NCBI RefSeq assembly: GCF_011395035.1
Contig: NZ_CP024768.1
Span: 1,623,732 to 1,687,731 of the forward strand
DNA length: 64,000 bases
Direction: 5' to 3'
Source: Pantoea cypripedii
Lineage (GTDB): Bacteria; Pseudomonadota; Gammaproteobacteria; Enterobacterales; Enterobacteriaceae
Position 1 is the first letter of the stretch. Each line of letters opens with the position of its first letter. The translations under genes and the position numbers were made by a program. The notes under the pieces were generated by a model. It made no database searches. It saw only the letters and a list, made by a program, of their open reading frames with translations, and was not told the DNA's origin. Shown here in pieces: positions 44,036 to 53,355 of this stretch.

Positions 44036-44974
44036 ATGGAGATCATCTGGTATCACCCGTCGATAGACCCCGAGAGCTGGCTCAGTGGGTTGCAACAGCG
44101 ATTACCGCAGGCGCGGGTGCGCTACTGGCAACCAGGCGATAACGCCCCGGCGGATTATGCGGTGGTGCGTTCACCGCCGGTGGAAATGCTGAGCGGACGG
44201 GCCTTAAAAGGCGTATTCGGTATGGGGGCAGGCGTAGACGAAATCCTCAATCAGGTACAGCAGCATCCGCAGATGCTAGCGGCAGACGTCCCCTTGTTCC
44301 GGCTGGAAGATACCGGTATGGCGCTACAGATGCAGGAGTATGCCACCTGGTGTGTACTGGGCTGGTTCCGGCGCTTCGCTGACTATCAACACCTGCAACA
44401 GCAGGCGCAGTGGCAGCAGCTTGATGGTTACACGCGGGAAAATTTCACCATTGGTATCCTCGGCGCTGGCGTGCTGGGCCGCAGCGTGGCGCAGAGCCTG
44501 ATCCAGTGGGGTTTTCCGGTACGTTGCTGGAGCCGCTCAGCGAAATCACTCGCAGGCATTGAAACCTTTCACGGTGCTGATCAGCTGGCAGCCTTTCTTG
44601 ACGGCACTCAGGTGTTGATTGACCTGTTGCCGACCACCCCAGAAACCACCCACCTGATCGACAAAAAATTGTTTAGCTGTCTGCCGCAGGGGGCGTTCTT
44701 CCTCAATATCGCGCGTGGCGCACACGTCGTTGAAGACGATTTGCTGGCGGCGCTCAACAGCGGGCAACTGGCGGCCGCGACGCTGGATGTATTCCAGACC
44801 GAGCCATTACCGGCAGATCATCCGCTGTGGTCACATCCGCATGTCACAATTACGCCACATAATGCTGCGATGACGTTGCCGCAAGAGGCGATGGATTATA
44901 TTGCAGATGCCATACTGAAGCTGGAGCAGGGGTTACCGGCTCCCGGTCTGGTTGATCGTCAGCGCGGTTATTAA
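44036..44974 (+). CDS. ghrA: Glyoxylate/hydroxypyruvate reductase A
   Basis: GhrA reduces glyoxylate to glycolate and hydroxypyruvate to glycerate with NADPH. The 312-residue length equals E. coli GhrA. The nucleotide-binding loop GILGAGVLGRSVAQ and the D-2-hydroxyacid dehydrogenase catalytic arginine (NIARGAHVV), glutamate (TEPLPADHPLW) and histidine (ITPHNAA) are visible. AGGAGAGCAGT precedes ATG 44036. It is followed by ycdX and ycdY in the E. coli ghrA-ycdX-ycdY order. Confidence 0.95.
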   Translation: MEIIWYHPSIDPESWLSGLQQRLPQARVRYWQPGDNAPADYAVVRSPPVEMLSGRALKGVFGMGAGVDEILNQVQQHPQMLAADVPLFRLEDTGMALQMQEYATWCVLGWFRRFADYQHLQQQAQWQQLDGYTRENFTIGILGAGVLGRSVAQSLIQWGFPVRCWSRSAKSLAGIETFHGADQLAAFLDGTQVLIDLLPTTPETTHLIDKKLFSCLPQGAFFLNIARGAHVVEDDLLAALNSGQLAAATLDVFQTEPLPADHPLWSHPHVTITPHNAAMTLPQEAMDYIADAILKLEQGLPAPGLVDRQRGY

Positions 44975-45021
44975 TTCATTTTGCCGTTTGCCTGTTGCAG
45001 ACGGCCTGTCAGGAGAAGCCG

Positions 45022-45759
45022 ATGTATCCCGTCGATTTACATATGCATACCGTTGCCAGTACCCATGCCTACAGCACGCTGCATGACTATGTGGTGCAGG
45101 CGAAACAAAACGGTCTGAAGCTGTTCGCGATTACCGATCACGGTCCGGATATGGCCGATGCGCCACATTACTGGCACTTCGTCAACATGCGCATCTGGCC
45201 GCGCGTGATTGATGGTGTCGGCGTGCTGCGTGGCATTGAAGCCAATATCAAAAATCAGCAGGGCGAGATCGACTGTAGCGGCCCGATGCTGGATGCGCTG
45301 GATTTGATCGTAGCCGGTTTTCATGAGCCGGTGTATGCCCCGCGTGATAAAGCCCACCATACCGAAGCGATGATCGCCGCCATGGCCGGTGGCCTGGTGC
45401 ATATCATCAGCCATCCGGGGAATCCTAAGTTTCCGGTAGATATCCGCGCCATCGCCGAAGCGGCCGCGCATTATGATGTGGCGCTGGAGATCAACAACTC
45501 GTCATTCACCCATTCGCGTCCGGGCAGTGAGCCCAACTGTCGCGCCATCGCTGAAGCGGTGCGTGATGCCGGTGGCCGTCTGGCGTTTGGCTCCGATTCC
45601 CATACCGCCTTCACCCTCGGTCATTTCGAGCATTGCCTGCGCATCACGCGGGAAGTGGATTTTCCCGAAGATCGCGTGTTAAATGTCACGCCGCGCCGCC
45701 TGCTCGATTTTCTTGAGCAGCGCACCGGCAAGCACATTGCCGAACTGGCGGATTTTTAA
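45022..45759 (+). CDS. ycdX: Zinc-dependent phosphatase YcdX (PHP domain)
   Basis: YcdX is a PHP-family tri-zinc phosphatase. The 245-residue protein opens MYPVDLHMHTVASTHAYST with the H-x-H motif. It continues with further metal ligands in ITDHGPD, GIEANI, AGFHEP, ISHPGNP and the late GSDSHTAFTLG. AGGAGAAGCCG precedes ATG 45022. It links ghrA and ycdY and is linked to swarming in E. coli through YcdY. Confidence 0.94.
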   Translation: MYPVDLHMHTVASTHAYSTLHDYVVQAKQNGLKLFAITDHGPDMADAPHYWHFVNMRIWPRVIDGVGVLRGIEANIKNQQGEIDCSGPMLDALDLIVAGFHEPVYAPRDKAHHTEAMIAAMAGGLVHIISHPGNPKFPVDIRAIAEAAAHYDVALEINNSSFTHSRPGSEPNCRAIAEAVRDAGGRLAFGSDSHTAFTLGHFEHCLRITREVDFPEDRVLNVTPRRLLDFLEQRTGKHIAELADF

Positions 45760-45786
45760 CTTTTTTGCCTCAAGGAATCCTGTTGT

Positions 45787-46347
45787 ATGAATGAGTTTTC
45801 CATTCTTTGCCGCGTCATCGGCTCGCTGTTCAATCGTCAGCCGCAGGACCCGCTGCTGGTGCCGCTTTTCACCTTGTTACGTGAAGGCAAATTACAGGCG
45901 CAGTGGCCGCTGGAGCAGGATGAACTGCTGACCCGGCTGCAACAGAACAGCGATCCGCAGGCGCTGGCGGCCGATTACAATGCCTTATTCGTCGGCAGCG
46001 ATTGCAGCGTGCCGCCTTATGCGTCGCAGTGGCCGAACGGGCCAACCGAAGCTGAAGTGCGTGCGTTTCTTAGCTCGCGCGGGATGCCACTCGGTGAAGC
46101 CCCTGCCGATCATTTCGGTCAGCTGCTGCTGGCGGCTTCCTGGCTGGAAGACCAGTCGGCGGAAGATGAATCTGCCGCACAACTGGCGTTGTTTGATGAT
46201 TACCTGCTGCCATGGTGCGGTGCGTTCCTTGGCAAAGTGGAAGCGCATGCCAGCACCGCGTTCTACCGCACGCTGGCGATGCTGAGCCGCGAAGCTATTC
46301 AGGCGATGCGCGATGAGCTGGCGGAAAGCGAAGACGACGCCGAGTAA
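45787..46347 (+). CDS. ycdY: YcdY, TorD/DmsD-family chaperone
   Basis: YcdY is a redox-enzyme-maturation-type helical protein known in E. coli as a chaperone that activates YcdX. The 186-residue protein has the family's long helices and the conserved YNALFVGSD-C-VPPYAS region near residues 66-80. AAGGAATCC precedes the ATG, 27 bp after ycdX. It is convergent with the CoA-transferase gene, 1 bp between stops. Confidence 0.92.
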   Translation: MNEFSILCRVIGSLFNRQPQDPLLVPLFTLLREGKLQAQWPLEQDELLTRLQQNSDPQALAADYNALFVGSDCSVPPYASQWPNGPTEAEVRAFLSSRGMPLGEAPADHFGQLLLAASWLEDQSAEDESAAQLALFDDYLLPWCGAFLGKVEAHASTAFYRTLAMLSREAIQAMRDELAESEDDAE

Positions 46348-46348
46348 C

Positions 46349-47713
46349 TTACCAGTGGGCGCTGCTGCTGCCGAGAGGCACGCCCGGTGTCGCCCACAGC
46401 TGTGGCGTGCCTGGCAGGTATGACGCGGCACGCAGCCTTGCGCCAATGCCCCAGTGGGTAATTTCCAGCGTGGGCAGGACATCATCGGATTGAGAGGCGA
46501 TGCCGGTCTGCTCATTGCCTGGCGCAAAACCGTGTTGCTGCAACAGCAGCGCAGTGCGCGCCAGCGACAAACGTGCCTGCCAGCCGCTGCCGTTGTTACG
46601 CCGCTGGCGTAACCCTTCCAGTACTGCGGCCGCCAGCATATAACCGGTGGCGTGATCCAGCGCCTGCACCGGTAAGGGCGTGGGTGTCGCGCTACCGCTC
46701 CACTGCATCCCCTGATGCGCAATGCCGCAGGCCATCTGTACCAGGCTGTCGAAACCGCGTCGATTGCGCCACGGACCGCTCCATCCCCAGGCATTCAGGC
46801 TGACATCCACCAGTCCCGGTGATAGCTGCTGGCGTGTGGCGGTATCCAGCCCCAGTTTCTCCAGCGCATCAGCGCGATAGCCATGCACCAGCACATCGGC
46901 CTGGGCCAGCAGGCTGCGTAGCTGTGCCAGCCCGTTACGGCTTTTCAGGTCCAGCCGGGCGCAGCGTTTGCCGCTGGTGATCTCCTCTTCCAGCGTCGGT
47001 TCCTGCCAGTCGGGGGGATCGATACGCAGCACCCTGGCACCGAGGCTGGCGAGAAAACGGGTGGCGACCGGGCCAGCAATGATGCGCGTCAGATCCAGCA
47101 CGCGGATGCCGTACAACGGACGTGCTGCGCTCAGCGGCCAGTCGGGGATTGTCCCGCCCGCGATGGGTTGCTGGGCGAACAACGGTTCCTGGCTGACGGC
47201 AATCCCCTGCGGATGTTGTTGCCACTGCTGCACGCTGCGCATTGCGGCGGCGCACCCGCCCGCATCCACCACCGCTTGCTCCAGTGTCCCGGCTGACCAC
47301 GCCATGACTTCCGCCGCCAGCGCGGCGCGATCCGCATGAACGCCGAGCACGCTTTCCATCGCCTGCCGATGATGTGGCGCGTTGGTATGCAGGCGGATCC
47401 AGCCATCAGCGGTGGCATAGTCACCGGCAAACGGGTCCCACAGCGCAGCGGCCGGGCGATTCAGGGGGATAAAGCTATGCTGGAACCAGCGCGAGGCCAG
47501 TCGCACATTCACACTTACCGGTGCCGGACGGCCCAGTAAATCGCTCAGCGCCTGGGTCGCCAGGCCGATGCTGGTGGCGGCCAGTTCACTGACAGCGTAG
47601 CGGGAACGAAAGGTATCGGGTTGGGAAAAGACCAGCGGGGGAGCGGTGTCGTCTGCGCCGCGTAATCCCTGCCACATCTGCTGCCAGAGTGCGGCAGCGA
47701 GTGAATAATCCAT
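46349..47713 (-). CDS. CaiB/BaiF-type CoA transferase with rearranged domain order
   Basis: This is a predicted class III CoA transferase that moves CoA between two carboxylic acids. In the 454-residue protein the canonical N-terminus of the family (LYGIRVLDLTRIIAGPVAT) appears only near residue 203. It is followed by the Rossmann part and ALDHATGYM, which holds the probable active-site aspartate. Residues 95-195 (ATADGWIRLHTN, VVDAGGCAAAMRSVQQWQQH) resemble the usual C-terminal part. The order is therefore C-half then N-half, as if permuted or trimmed from a tandem duplicate. GGAGGCTTCGC precedes the ATG. Its substrate is unknown. Confidence 0.8.
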   Translation of the reverse strand: MDYSLAAALWQQMWQGLRGADDTAPPLVFSQPDTFRSRYAVSELAATSIGLATQALSDLLGRPAPVSVNVRLASRWFQHSFIPLNRPAAALWDPFAGDYATADGWIRLHTNAPHHRQAMESVLGVHADRAALAAEVMAWSAGTLEQAVVDAGGCAAAMRSVQQWQQHPQGIAVSQEPLFAQQPIAGGTIPDWPLSAARPLYGIRVLDLTRIIAGPVATRFLASLGARVLRIDPPDWQEPTLEEEITSGKRCARLDLKSRNGLAQLRSLLAQADVLVHGYRADALEKLGLDTATRQQLSPGLVDVSLNAWGWSGPWRNRRGFDSLVQMACGIAHQGMQWSGSATPTPLPVQALDHATGYMLAAAVLEGLRQRRNNGSGWQARLSLARTALLLQQHGFAPGNEQTGIASQSDDVLPTLEITHWGIGARLRAASYLPGTPQLWATPGVPLGSSSAHW

Positions 47714-47749
47714 GCGAAGCCTCCGGATAAATCGCGGTTCTCAAGTCGA

Positions 47750-48649
47750 TCAGCGACGGCGCAGACGCGGAAAACGCGCGTGCATGCGCAGATTACGCAG
47801 GTTAATCACTGCAATTGCCGTACCCAGTACCACCAGAGATGCACCCAGGATCTTAAAACTGTTCAGGCTATCGCCCAGAATAGCAATCCCCATCAGCACC
47901 GCCAGCACCGGGGTCAGCAGCGAGTAGGGCATGATCAGATTGACGTTGTACTTTTTCAGCAGCGCGTACCACAGGGTATAGGCGACGATAGACGAGGCGA
48001 GTGCGCTGTAAAGAATGCCAAACCAGCCACGCCAGCCAGCATGGCTCAACGAATAAAATTGTTGTGATTCAGTGAGCCATGACGCCACGCCGACAATCGG
48101 CACTGCCAGAAACGAAATCCATCCGGTCAGGGTCAGTGGCTTAATCGGCGGGGATTTTTTCACGATCATATTGCTTACCGCCCAGCCGGTGGCGCTGCAC
48201 AGCAGGATACAAAGTACCCACCAGGCCGGAATCGTCGGGCTGCCGGACAGCACCACCACACCGCTCAGGGAAATCGCGATGCCAATCAGCTGCACCAGGC
48301 GGAGTTTCTCTTTCAGTATCACCATCGCCAGCAGCATGGCAATCGGGGTGCCGAGCTGCACCACAATCGCGCCGGTCCCGGCGTCGGTATAACGCATACC
48401 GACAAACAACAGCGAGAAGTGCATAAAACCGAAGGTGAAGGCCAGCGCCAGCAACCACGGCAATTGCTCACGGGTGATGCGGCAGAAGGGGATCAGTACA
48501 ATCGCCACCACCACAAAGCGCATCCAGGTCAGGAACAGTGGCGGAAGCTCCAGCAATCCCCACTTTATCGCTATGTTATTGAAGGCCCAGATGGAAACCA
48601 CCATCAGAACCACAAAAAAATGCCGCACCGCCACAATGTCATCCTTCAC
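47750..48649 (-). CDS. EamA-family (DMT) transporter
   Basis: This is an inner-membrane transporter of the drug/metabolite superfamily, probably an exporter of amino acids or metabolites. The 299-residue protein has ten hydrophobic segments in two EamA repeats. The first contains IWAFNNIAIKWGL and ends near SLSGVVVLSG. The second contains ALASSIVAYTLWYALLKKYN, with PVLAVLMGIAILGDSL close to its end. It starts with GTG 48649 after TGAGAG. The basic tail (ARFPRLRRR) fits a cytoplasmic C-terminus. Confidence 0.85.
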   Translation of the reverse strand: MKDDIVAVRHFFVVLMVVSIWAFNNIAIKWGLLELPPLFLTWMRFVVVAIVLIPFCRITREQLPWLLALAFTFGFMHFSLLFVGMRYTDAGTGAIVVQLGTPIAMLLAMVILKEKLRLVQLIGIAISLSGVVVLSGSPTIPAWWVLCILLCSATGWAVSNMIVKKSPPIKPLTLTGWISFLAVPIVGVASWLTESQQFYSLSHAGWRGWFGILYSALASSIVAYTLWYALLKKYNVNLIMPYSLLTPVLAVLMGIAILGDSLNSFKILGASLVVLGTAIAVINLRNLRMHARFPRLRRR

Positions 48650-48817
48650 ACAAATTTTGCTCTCACCGGCTAATCATGGCATGAAGCGAAGTATTTGGTG
48701 CAGGCCGGGTAAAAATAATTTCTTTAAATGCTTAACCACGAAAAATATAAGACATCGCAGGTAATTACTGTCAGACTGGTTTTCCGAAATATGACCTTGC
48801 AGAGGACAGTCTTCGGA

Positions 48818-49543
48818 ATGACACAGACCCGCGCTTTACCCCTTGCCTTAATTCAGCTTGAAGTCCCGCCACCGGCCGTTGTGGCGCAAATTGGTGAACA
48901 ACCCGCCTGGTTTATTGATGCGCTGGCATTGCAGCCTGCTGATTACGTGATTGTGCGTCCGCACCTTGGCGATGCGCTGCCCGTATTTGACAGCATCAGT
49001 GGGGCGATCCTCAGTGGTTCCTGGGCGATGGTCACCGATCATGCCGAATGGAGTGAACGCACCGCCGCCTGGATTCGCGCCGCGCTGGAAGCGGAACTGC
49101 CGCTGCTTGGCGTCTGCTACGGGCATCAGCTGATGGCCTATGCGCTGGGCGGTAAAGTGGCCGATAACCCCAATGGCTGGGAGCGGGGACTCAAAGCGCT
49201 GACGCGCCACCCGCAGGCGGAAAACGATCCGTGGCTGGCTGCGCTGCCGGAGGATTTCGAGGCCTGGTTGTCGCATCGCCAGTCGGTGATCACCCCTCCG
49301 GCGCAGGCGCAGGTGCTGGCGTCCTCTGCACAGGATGGTTGTCAGATTTTGCGTTATTCCGCTCAGGCGTTATCGGTACAATTCCACCCGGAATTCAGTC
49401 GCAACATTATGCTCGCTTGTCTGCCAGAGGGTGAGTCTGATGACGGCAGTGAACTGGCGGGGGAAGATTGGGCGCGGGAACTGCTGCGCAGCTTCTGGCA
49501 ACAAACGCGGCCTCAGCCGCGCGTGCAGGCTCAGGGCGCGTAG
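48818..49543 (+). CDS. Class I glutamine amidotransferase-like protein
   Basis: The 241-residue protein has the GATase-1 triad: nucleophile cysteine in LLGVCYGHQL, and H and E in VQFHPEF. The fold resembles the glutaminase part of GMP synthase, and the YafJ/GuaA-like and YfeJ-type stand-alone proteins hydrolyse glutamine or gamma-glutamyl compounds. ATG 48818 is used; GAGGACAG lies 12 bp upstream. It overlaps the convergent methyltransferase gene by 13 bp at the 3' ends. Its possible link to the gamma-glutamyl pathway at 61,900 is speculative. Confidence 0.8.
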   Translation: MTQTRALPLALIQLEVPPPAVVAQIGEQPAWFIDALALQPADYVIVRPHLGDALPVFDSISGAILSGSWAMVTDHAEWSERTAAWIRAALEAELPLLGVCYGHQLMAYALGGKVADNPNGWERGLKALTRHPQAENDPWLAALPEDFEAWLSHRQSVITPPAQAQVLASSAQDGCQILRYSAQALSVQFHPEFSRNIMLACLPEGESDDGSELAGEDWARELLRSFWQQTRPQPRVQAQGA

Positions 49544-50124
49544 TGACGGGTGCAGCGATAAACCCAGGCGGGGGGCACATTTTTCAGCACCCGCTGACGC
49601 TGCCAGGTGAAATAGCGTGACAGGCTGGGCTGCGTGAGCGAGGTGTACTGAAACTGCACAAACACGCCACGTGGACCCAGCGCATCATGCACCGCGTGCA
49701 GAATCGCTTCGCGCGTGGTCGGCGGCAGCGACAGCAAAGGCAGACCGGAGAAGATGGCATCATATTCTCCGGACAAATATTCCGCTGAACAGGCGCGTAC
49801 CTGCATACGGTCATCCGGGAAGGTACGCAGCGTCTTCACCAGCTCCGGGCTGATCTCAAACACATCCAGTTGGGCCTGCGGTGACATGCGGTCCAGAATC
49901 TGCCGCGTCAGTACGCCATCTCCTGCTCCCAGCTCAGCAATACGCAGGCTGTGGTCCCAGTTCACGGCATCCGTCATGGTGCGACACAGCGTGGCGGAGG
50001 AGGGGGTAATACTTCCCATCTTGCGGGGGTTGCGAATGAACTGATGAACAAAGTTTGCTTTGGCGCGCATTAACGTCAGGGCTGAAGCCAACATCTCTTT
50101 CTCCTGGTTAGTGTCCTGTTTCAT
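49531..50124 (-). CDS. SAM-dependent methyltransferase (phospholipid N-methyltransferase-like)
   Basis: The 197-residue protein has a class I methyltransferase fold: motif I IAELGAGDGVLTRQIL, an acidic loop (VFEISPEL) and a catalytic-region PLLSLPPTTREAIL. The preceding FIRNPRKMGSITPSS element is typical of PmtA-like phospholipid N-methyltransferases and rRNA-dimethylase relatives. AGGGTCAAT precedes the ATG. The substrate could be phosphatidylethanolamine, though this is inference. Confidence 0.8.
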   Translation of the reverse strand: MKQDTNQEKEMLASALTLMRAKANFVHQFIRNPRKMGSITPSSATLCRTMTDAVNWDHSLRIAELGAGDGVLTRQILDRMSPQAQLDVFEISPELVKTLRTFPDDRMQVRACSAEYLSGEYDAIFSGLPLLSLPPTTREAILHAVHDALGPRGVFVQFQYTSLTQPSLSRYFTWQRQRVLKNVPPAWVYRCTRHYAP

Positions 50125-50270
50125 ATTGACCCTATTTATGGGCCATGTTTCGCTTTTTGCTGCGTGGCAGGCAAAACTCAGAATTATCCGTAGAGCTCAA
50201 ACAGATAACACCGCACCGGTTTTCCTTCGGCGCGGTCACAGTTTCCCATCGGCAGATCTGACAGGTTGGC

Positions 50271-50284
50271 ATTGATCGATCAAT
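50271..50284. promoter_or_regulatory. Palindrome upstream of aldB
   Basis: ATTGATCGATCAAT is a perfect 14-bp palindrome 59 bp before the aldB start. It lies in the 218-bp gap that separates aldB from the divergent methyltransferase. It could be an operator; no regulator gene lies next to it. Confidence 0.35.
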
Positions 50285-50342
50285 GTTAATAACAGGTTTC
50301 AAAGTTGTTGCATACCACCTCTGTCCCGCAAGGAGAAAACCC

Positions 50343-51863
50343 ATGCGTTATGCCGCTCCTGGAGAACAAGGTTCTCTGATTACACTACAACAGCGTTATG
50401 GCAACTTTATCAACGGTGAGTTTGTCGCACCGGTTAACGGTAATTACTTCGTCAACACCTCGCCGATCAATACCTCACCCATTGGTGAGTTCCCGCGCTC
50501 AGACCGCGATGATGTCGATAATGCTGTCGCTGCCGCGCATGCGGCTGCGGATGCCTGGGGTAAAACGTCGCCGCAGGCTCGTTCATTGGTACTGCTGAAA
50601 ATCGCCGACCGCCTGGAGGAAAATCTCGAATACCTGGCTGTGAATGAAACCTGGGATAATGGCAAACCGGTGCGCGAAACCCTCGCTGCCGATATGCCAC
50701 TGGCAGTGGATCACTTCCGCTATTTCGCCGGTTGCGTGCGCGCCCAGGAAGGTACGGCGGCAGAAATCGATGAATTCACCGCGTCTTACCACTTCCATGA
50801 ACCGCTGGGCGTGGTGGGGCAGATTATCCCGTGGAATTTCCCGTTGCTGATGGCGGCGTGGAAACTGGCACCGGCGCTGGGAGCCGGTAACTGCGTGGTG
50901 CTGAAACCGGCGGAACAGACGCCGCTATCCATCACCCTGTTTATGGAGCTGATTAAAGACCTGGTGCCGCCCGGTGTGATCAACGTGGTGCATGGCTACG
51001 GTAAAGAAGCCGGTGAAGCGCTGGCCTCGCATCCCGGCATCGCCAAAATTGCCTTTACCGGATCGACGGCCACCGGTGGCCATATCCTCGAACTGGCGGC
51101 GAAAAGCCTGATTCCTTCGACTGTCGAGCTGGGCGGTAAATCCCCGAATATCTTCTTCGAAGACATTATGCAGGCGGAGGAGAGCTTCATTGAGAAAGCG
51201 GCAGAAGGGGTGGTGCTGGGCTTCCTGAATCAGGGCGAAGTCTGTACCTGCCCGTCACGCGCGCTGGTACAGGAGTCGATCTTCGAACCCTTTATGGCGG
51301 CGGTGATGAAACGCATCAAAACCATTAAACGGGGCAACCCGCTGGATACCGAAACGATGATCGGTGCTCAGGCCTCACAGCAGCAGTTTGATAAAATCCT
51401 CTCCTATCTGGAGATTGCCCAGCAGGAAGGGGCGCAGGTGCTGCATGGCGGCGGCATTGAAAGCGTGGGTGAAGAGTTTGCCAGCGGCTACTACATCCAG
51501 CCGACGCTGCTGAAAGGCAGCAACAGTATGCGCGTGTTCCAGGAGGAAATCTTTGGGCCAGTGGTGGGCGTGCTGACTTTTAAAGATGAAGCGGAAGCCA
51601 TCGCCCTCGCCAATGATTCGATGTACGGACTGGGGGCCGGTGTCTGGACGCGTGATATCAACCGTGCTTACCGCATGGGCCGTGCGATTAAAGCCGGGCG
51701 TGTGTGGACCAATTGCTACCATCTCTATCCGGCGCACGCCGCGTTTGGCGGTTACAAAAAATCCGGTATTGGCCGCGAAACCCACAAAATGATGCTCGAT
51801 CATTATCAGCAAACCAAAAACCTGCTGGTGAGCTACAGCACCCAGCCACTCGGCTTCTTCTGA
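50343..51863 (+). CDS. aldB: Aldehyde dehydrogenase AldB
   Basis: AldB oxidises acetaldehyde and other aldehydes to acids with NADP+, in E. coli mainly in stationary phase. The 506-residue protein matches E. coli AldB along its length. Catalytic features are N in IPWNFPLLMAAW, E in VELGGKSPNIFF and the cysteine in NQGEVCTCPSRALVQES. ATG 50343 follows AAGGAGAAAACCC. The 20-residue upstream extension is rejected. A strong terminator follows. Confidence 0.93.
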   Translation: MRYAAPGEQGSLITLQQRYGNFINGEFVAPVNGNYFVNTSPINTSPIGEFPRSDRDDVDNAVAAAHAAADAWGKTSPQARSLVLLKIADRLEENLEYLAVNETWDNGKPVRETLAADMPLAVDHFRYFAGCVRAQEGTAAEIDEFTASYHFHEPLGVVGQIIPWNFPLLMAAWKLAPALGAGNCVVLKPAEQTPLSITLFMELIKDLVPPGVINVVHGYGKEAGEALASHPGIAKIAFTGSTATGGHILELAAKSLIPSTVELGGKSPNIFFEDIMQAEESFIEKAAEGVVLGFLNQGEVCTCPSRALVQESIFEPFMAAVMKRIKTIKRGNPLDTETMIGAQASQQQFDKILSYLEIAQQEGAQVLHGGGIESVGEEFASGYYIQPTLLKGSNSMRVFQEEIFGPVVGVLTFKDEAEAIALANDSMYGLGAGVWTRDINRAYRMGRAIKAGRVWTNCYHLYPAHAAFGGYKKSGIGRETHKMMLDHYQQTKNLLVSYSTQPLGFF

Positions 51864-51871
51864 TGCTTCAG

Positions 51872-51898
51872 GCAGCGGGTTCGCCCGCTGCTTTTTTT
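51872..51898 (+). terminator. Rho-independent terminator of aldB
   Basis: GCAGCGGG-TTCG-CCCGCTGC is an 8-bp stem with a stable TTCG tetraloop, followed by seven T, 9 bp after the aldB stop. Confidence 0.95.
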
Positions 51899-51987
51899 CC
51901 TGCCATGCCCCATTCGGACTATTCCTGTCACCCTTCGCGTCTACCCTTTAAGGGCTTTTTCATTTTTCAGACACAGGATGGTGAACC

Positions 51988-53325
51988 ATGCGATATGCGG
52001 CAAGGTTGTCTGGCGGCCTGTTACTGGCAGCCAGTTTTACCGCTTCGGCAATCCCGAGTGCCATACCCACTGGCGTGACCTGGTACGATCCCGCACGAGC
52101 CTGGAACGGTTTTGTTTTGTTTCCCGGCAGTGATAACCAAACCCATCTGATCGATATGACCGGTAAAGAGGTGCACCGCTGGCAATACGAGGGTTTTCCC
52201 AGCTGGCCGGTGCCGCTGGATCGGGCCGGTGGGCAACCCGGCCATCTGCTGGTGCAGCTGGAACGGCAGCAAAAGCTGGCGGCGGAGGCCAATCCTGGCA
52301 ACGGGCTGGTGAATGCCAGCGTGGCGGAAGTGGATTGGAACGGCAAGGTGCAGTGGCACTACGGCAGCCAGCAGCAGCCGGTGCACCAGCATCATGAAAT
52401 CCAGCGTCTGCCTAATGGTAACACCCTGGTGCTGGGTGCTGCGTTACGGCAGCTGCCGGGTTACCACTACCGGGTTATTGATAACAGCATTGAAGAGGTC
52501 TCGCCGCAGGGTAAAAAAGTGTGGAGCTGGTCGGTGGCCGATCATCTGGATGAACTGGGCTTTTCTGCGGCGCAACTATTGATGATCCGCGATAGCGAGG
52601 ACGCCGATTTCCTGCATATGAATACCGCAGCACCGCTCGGCCCGAATCACTGGTTCGATCAGGGGGATCAACGGTTTGCCCCGGACAACATTCTGTTTAA
52701 CTCGCGCAACGGCAATGTCGCGGTGATTATCGATCGCCACAGCGGCAAAGTGGTGTGGCGTATCGGGCCAGATTATCCGGCTCTGAAACTGGATACGCCG
52801 CTGCCACGCCCGCTCGATCAGATGATAGGCGAACACGATGTACATATGATCGGGCCGGGGCTGCCAGGTGCGGGTAATTTGCTGATTTTCGATAATCAGG
52901 GTAATGCCGGTTTTCCGCCCACCCGGCAGGGTTTTTTCTCTGCATCGCGCGTGATTGAGGTGAACCCGCAGACCAGGCAGATTGTCTGGGAATACACCGG
53001 TGAGAAATCCGGCCTGGCGATCTCCACCTTTTATAGCGCTTATATCAGTAATGCCCAGCGTCTGCCGAATGGCAACACGCTAATCAATGAAGGGCAGAGC
53101 GGACGGCTGTTTCAGGTGACGCCGCAGGGACAGATCGTCTGGGAGTATGTCAGCCCGTTTTATGGCAAAGCGATGCCGCGCGATCATTATGTGTCGAACA
53201 CCGTTTATCGTGCCTATATGGTGGATTATCGCTGGGCACCACCAGGCACGCCGCATAGCGAGCAGGCAGTCACCGCTGATTGCACGCGTTATCCGGCATT
53301 GCCTGGGTGTCCGATCTATCACTAA
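51988..53325 (+). CDS. Periplasmic arylsulfotransferase (ASST family)
   Basis: This is predicted to move sulfate between phenolic compounds in the periplasm. The 445-residue protein has a signal peptide (LLLAASFTASA-IP). The repeated beta-propeller blades of the ASST family are visible (VAEVDWNGKVQWHYG, ISNAQRLPNGNTLINEG, FQVTPQGQIVWEYVSPF). Conserved histidines lie in HHEIQRLPNGNT and GEHDVHMIG. Two cysteines near the C-terminus (TADCTRYPALPGC) could form a disulfide, as in E. coli ASST. No dedicated DsbA/DsbB partner is adjacent. Confidence 0.88.
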   Translation: MRYAARLSGGLLLAASFTASAIPSAIPTGVTWYDPARAWNGFVLFPGSDNQTHLIDMTGKEVHRWQYEGFPSWPVPLDRAGGQPGHLLVQLERQQKLAAEANPGNGLVNASVAEVDWNGKVQWHYGSQQQPVHQHHEIQRLPNGNTLVLGAALRQLPGYHYRVIDNSIEEVSPQGKKVWSWSVADHLDELGFSAAQLLMIRDSEDADFLHMNTAAPLGPNHWFDQGDQRFAPDNILFNSRNGNVAVIIDRHSGKVVWRIGPDYPALKLDTPLPRPLDQMIGEHDVHMIGPGLPGAGNLLIFDNQGNAGFPPTRQGFFSASRVIEVNPQTRQIVWEYTGEKSGLAISTFYSAYISNAQRLPNGNTLINEGQSGRLFQVTPQGQIVWEYVSPFYGKAMPRDHYVSNTVYRAYMVDYRWAPPGTPHSEQAVTADCTRYPALPGCPIYH

Positions 53326-53355
53326 ACCGCTACGTCTGCATGCCGTCATTGGCCT

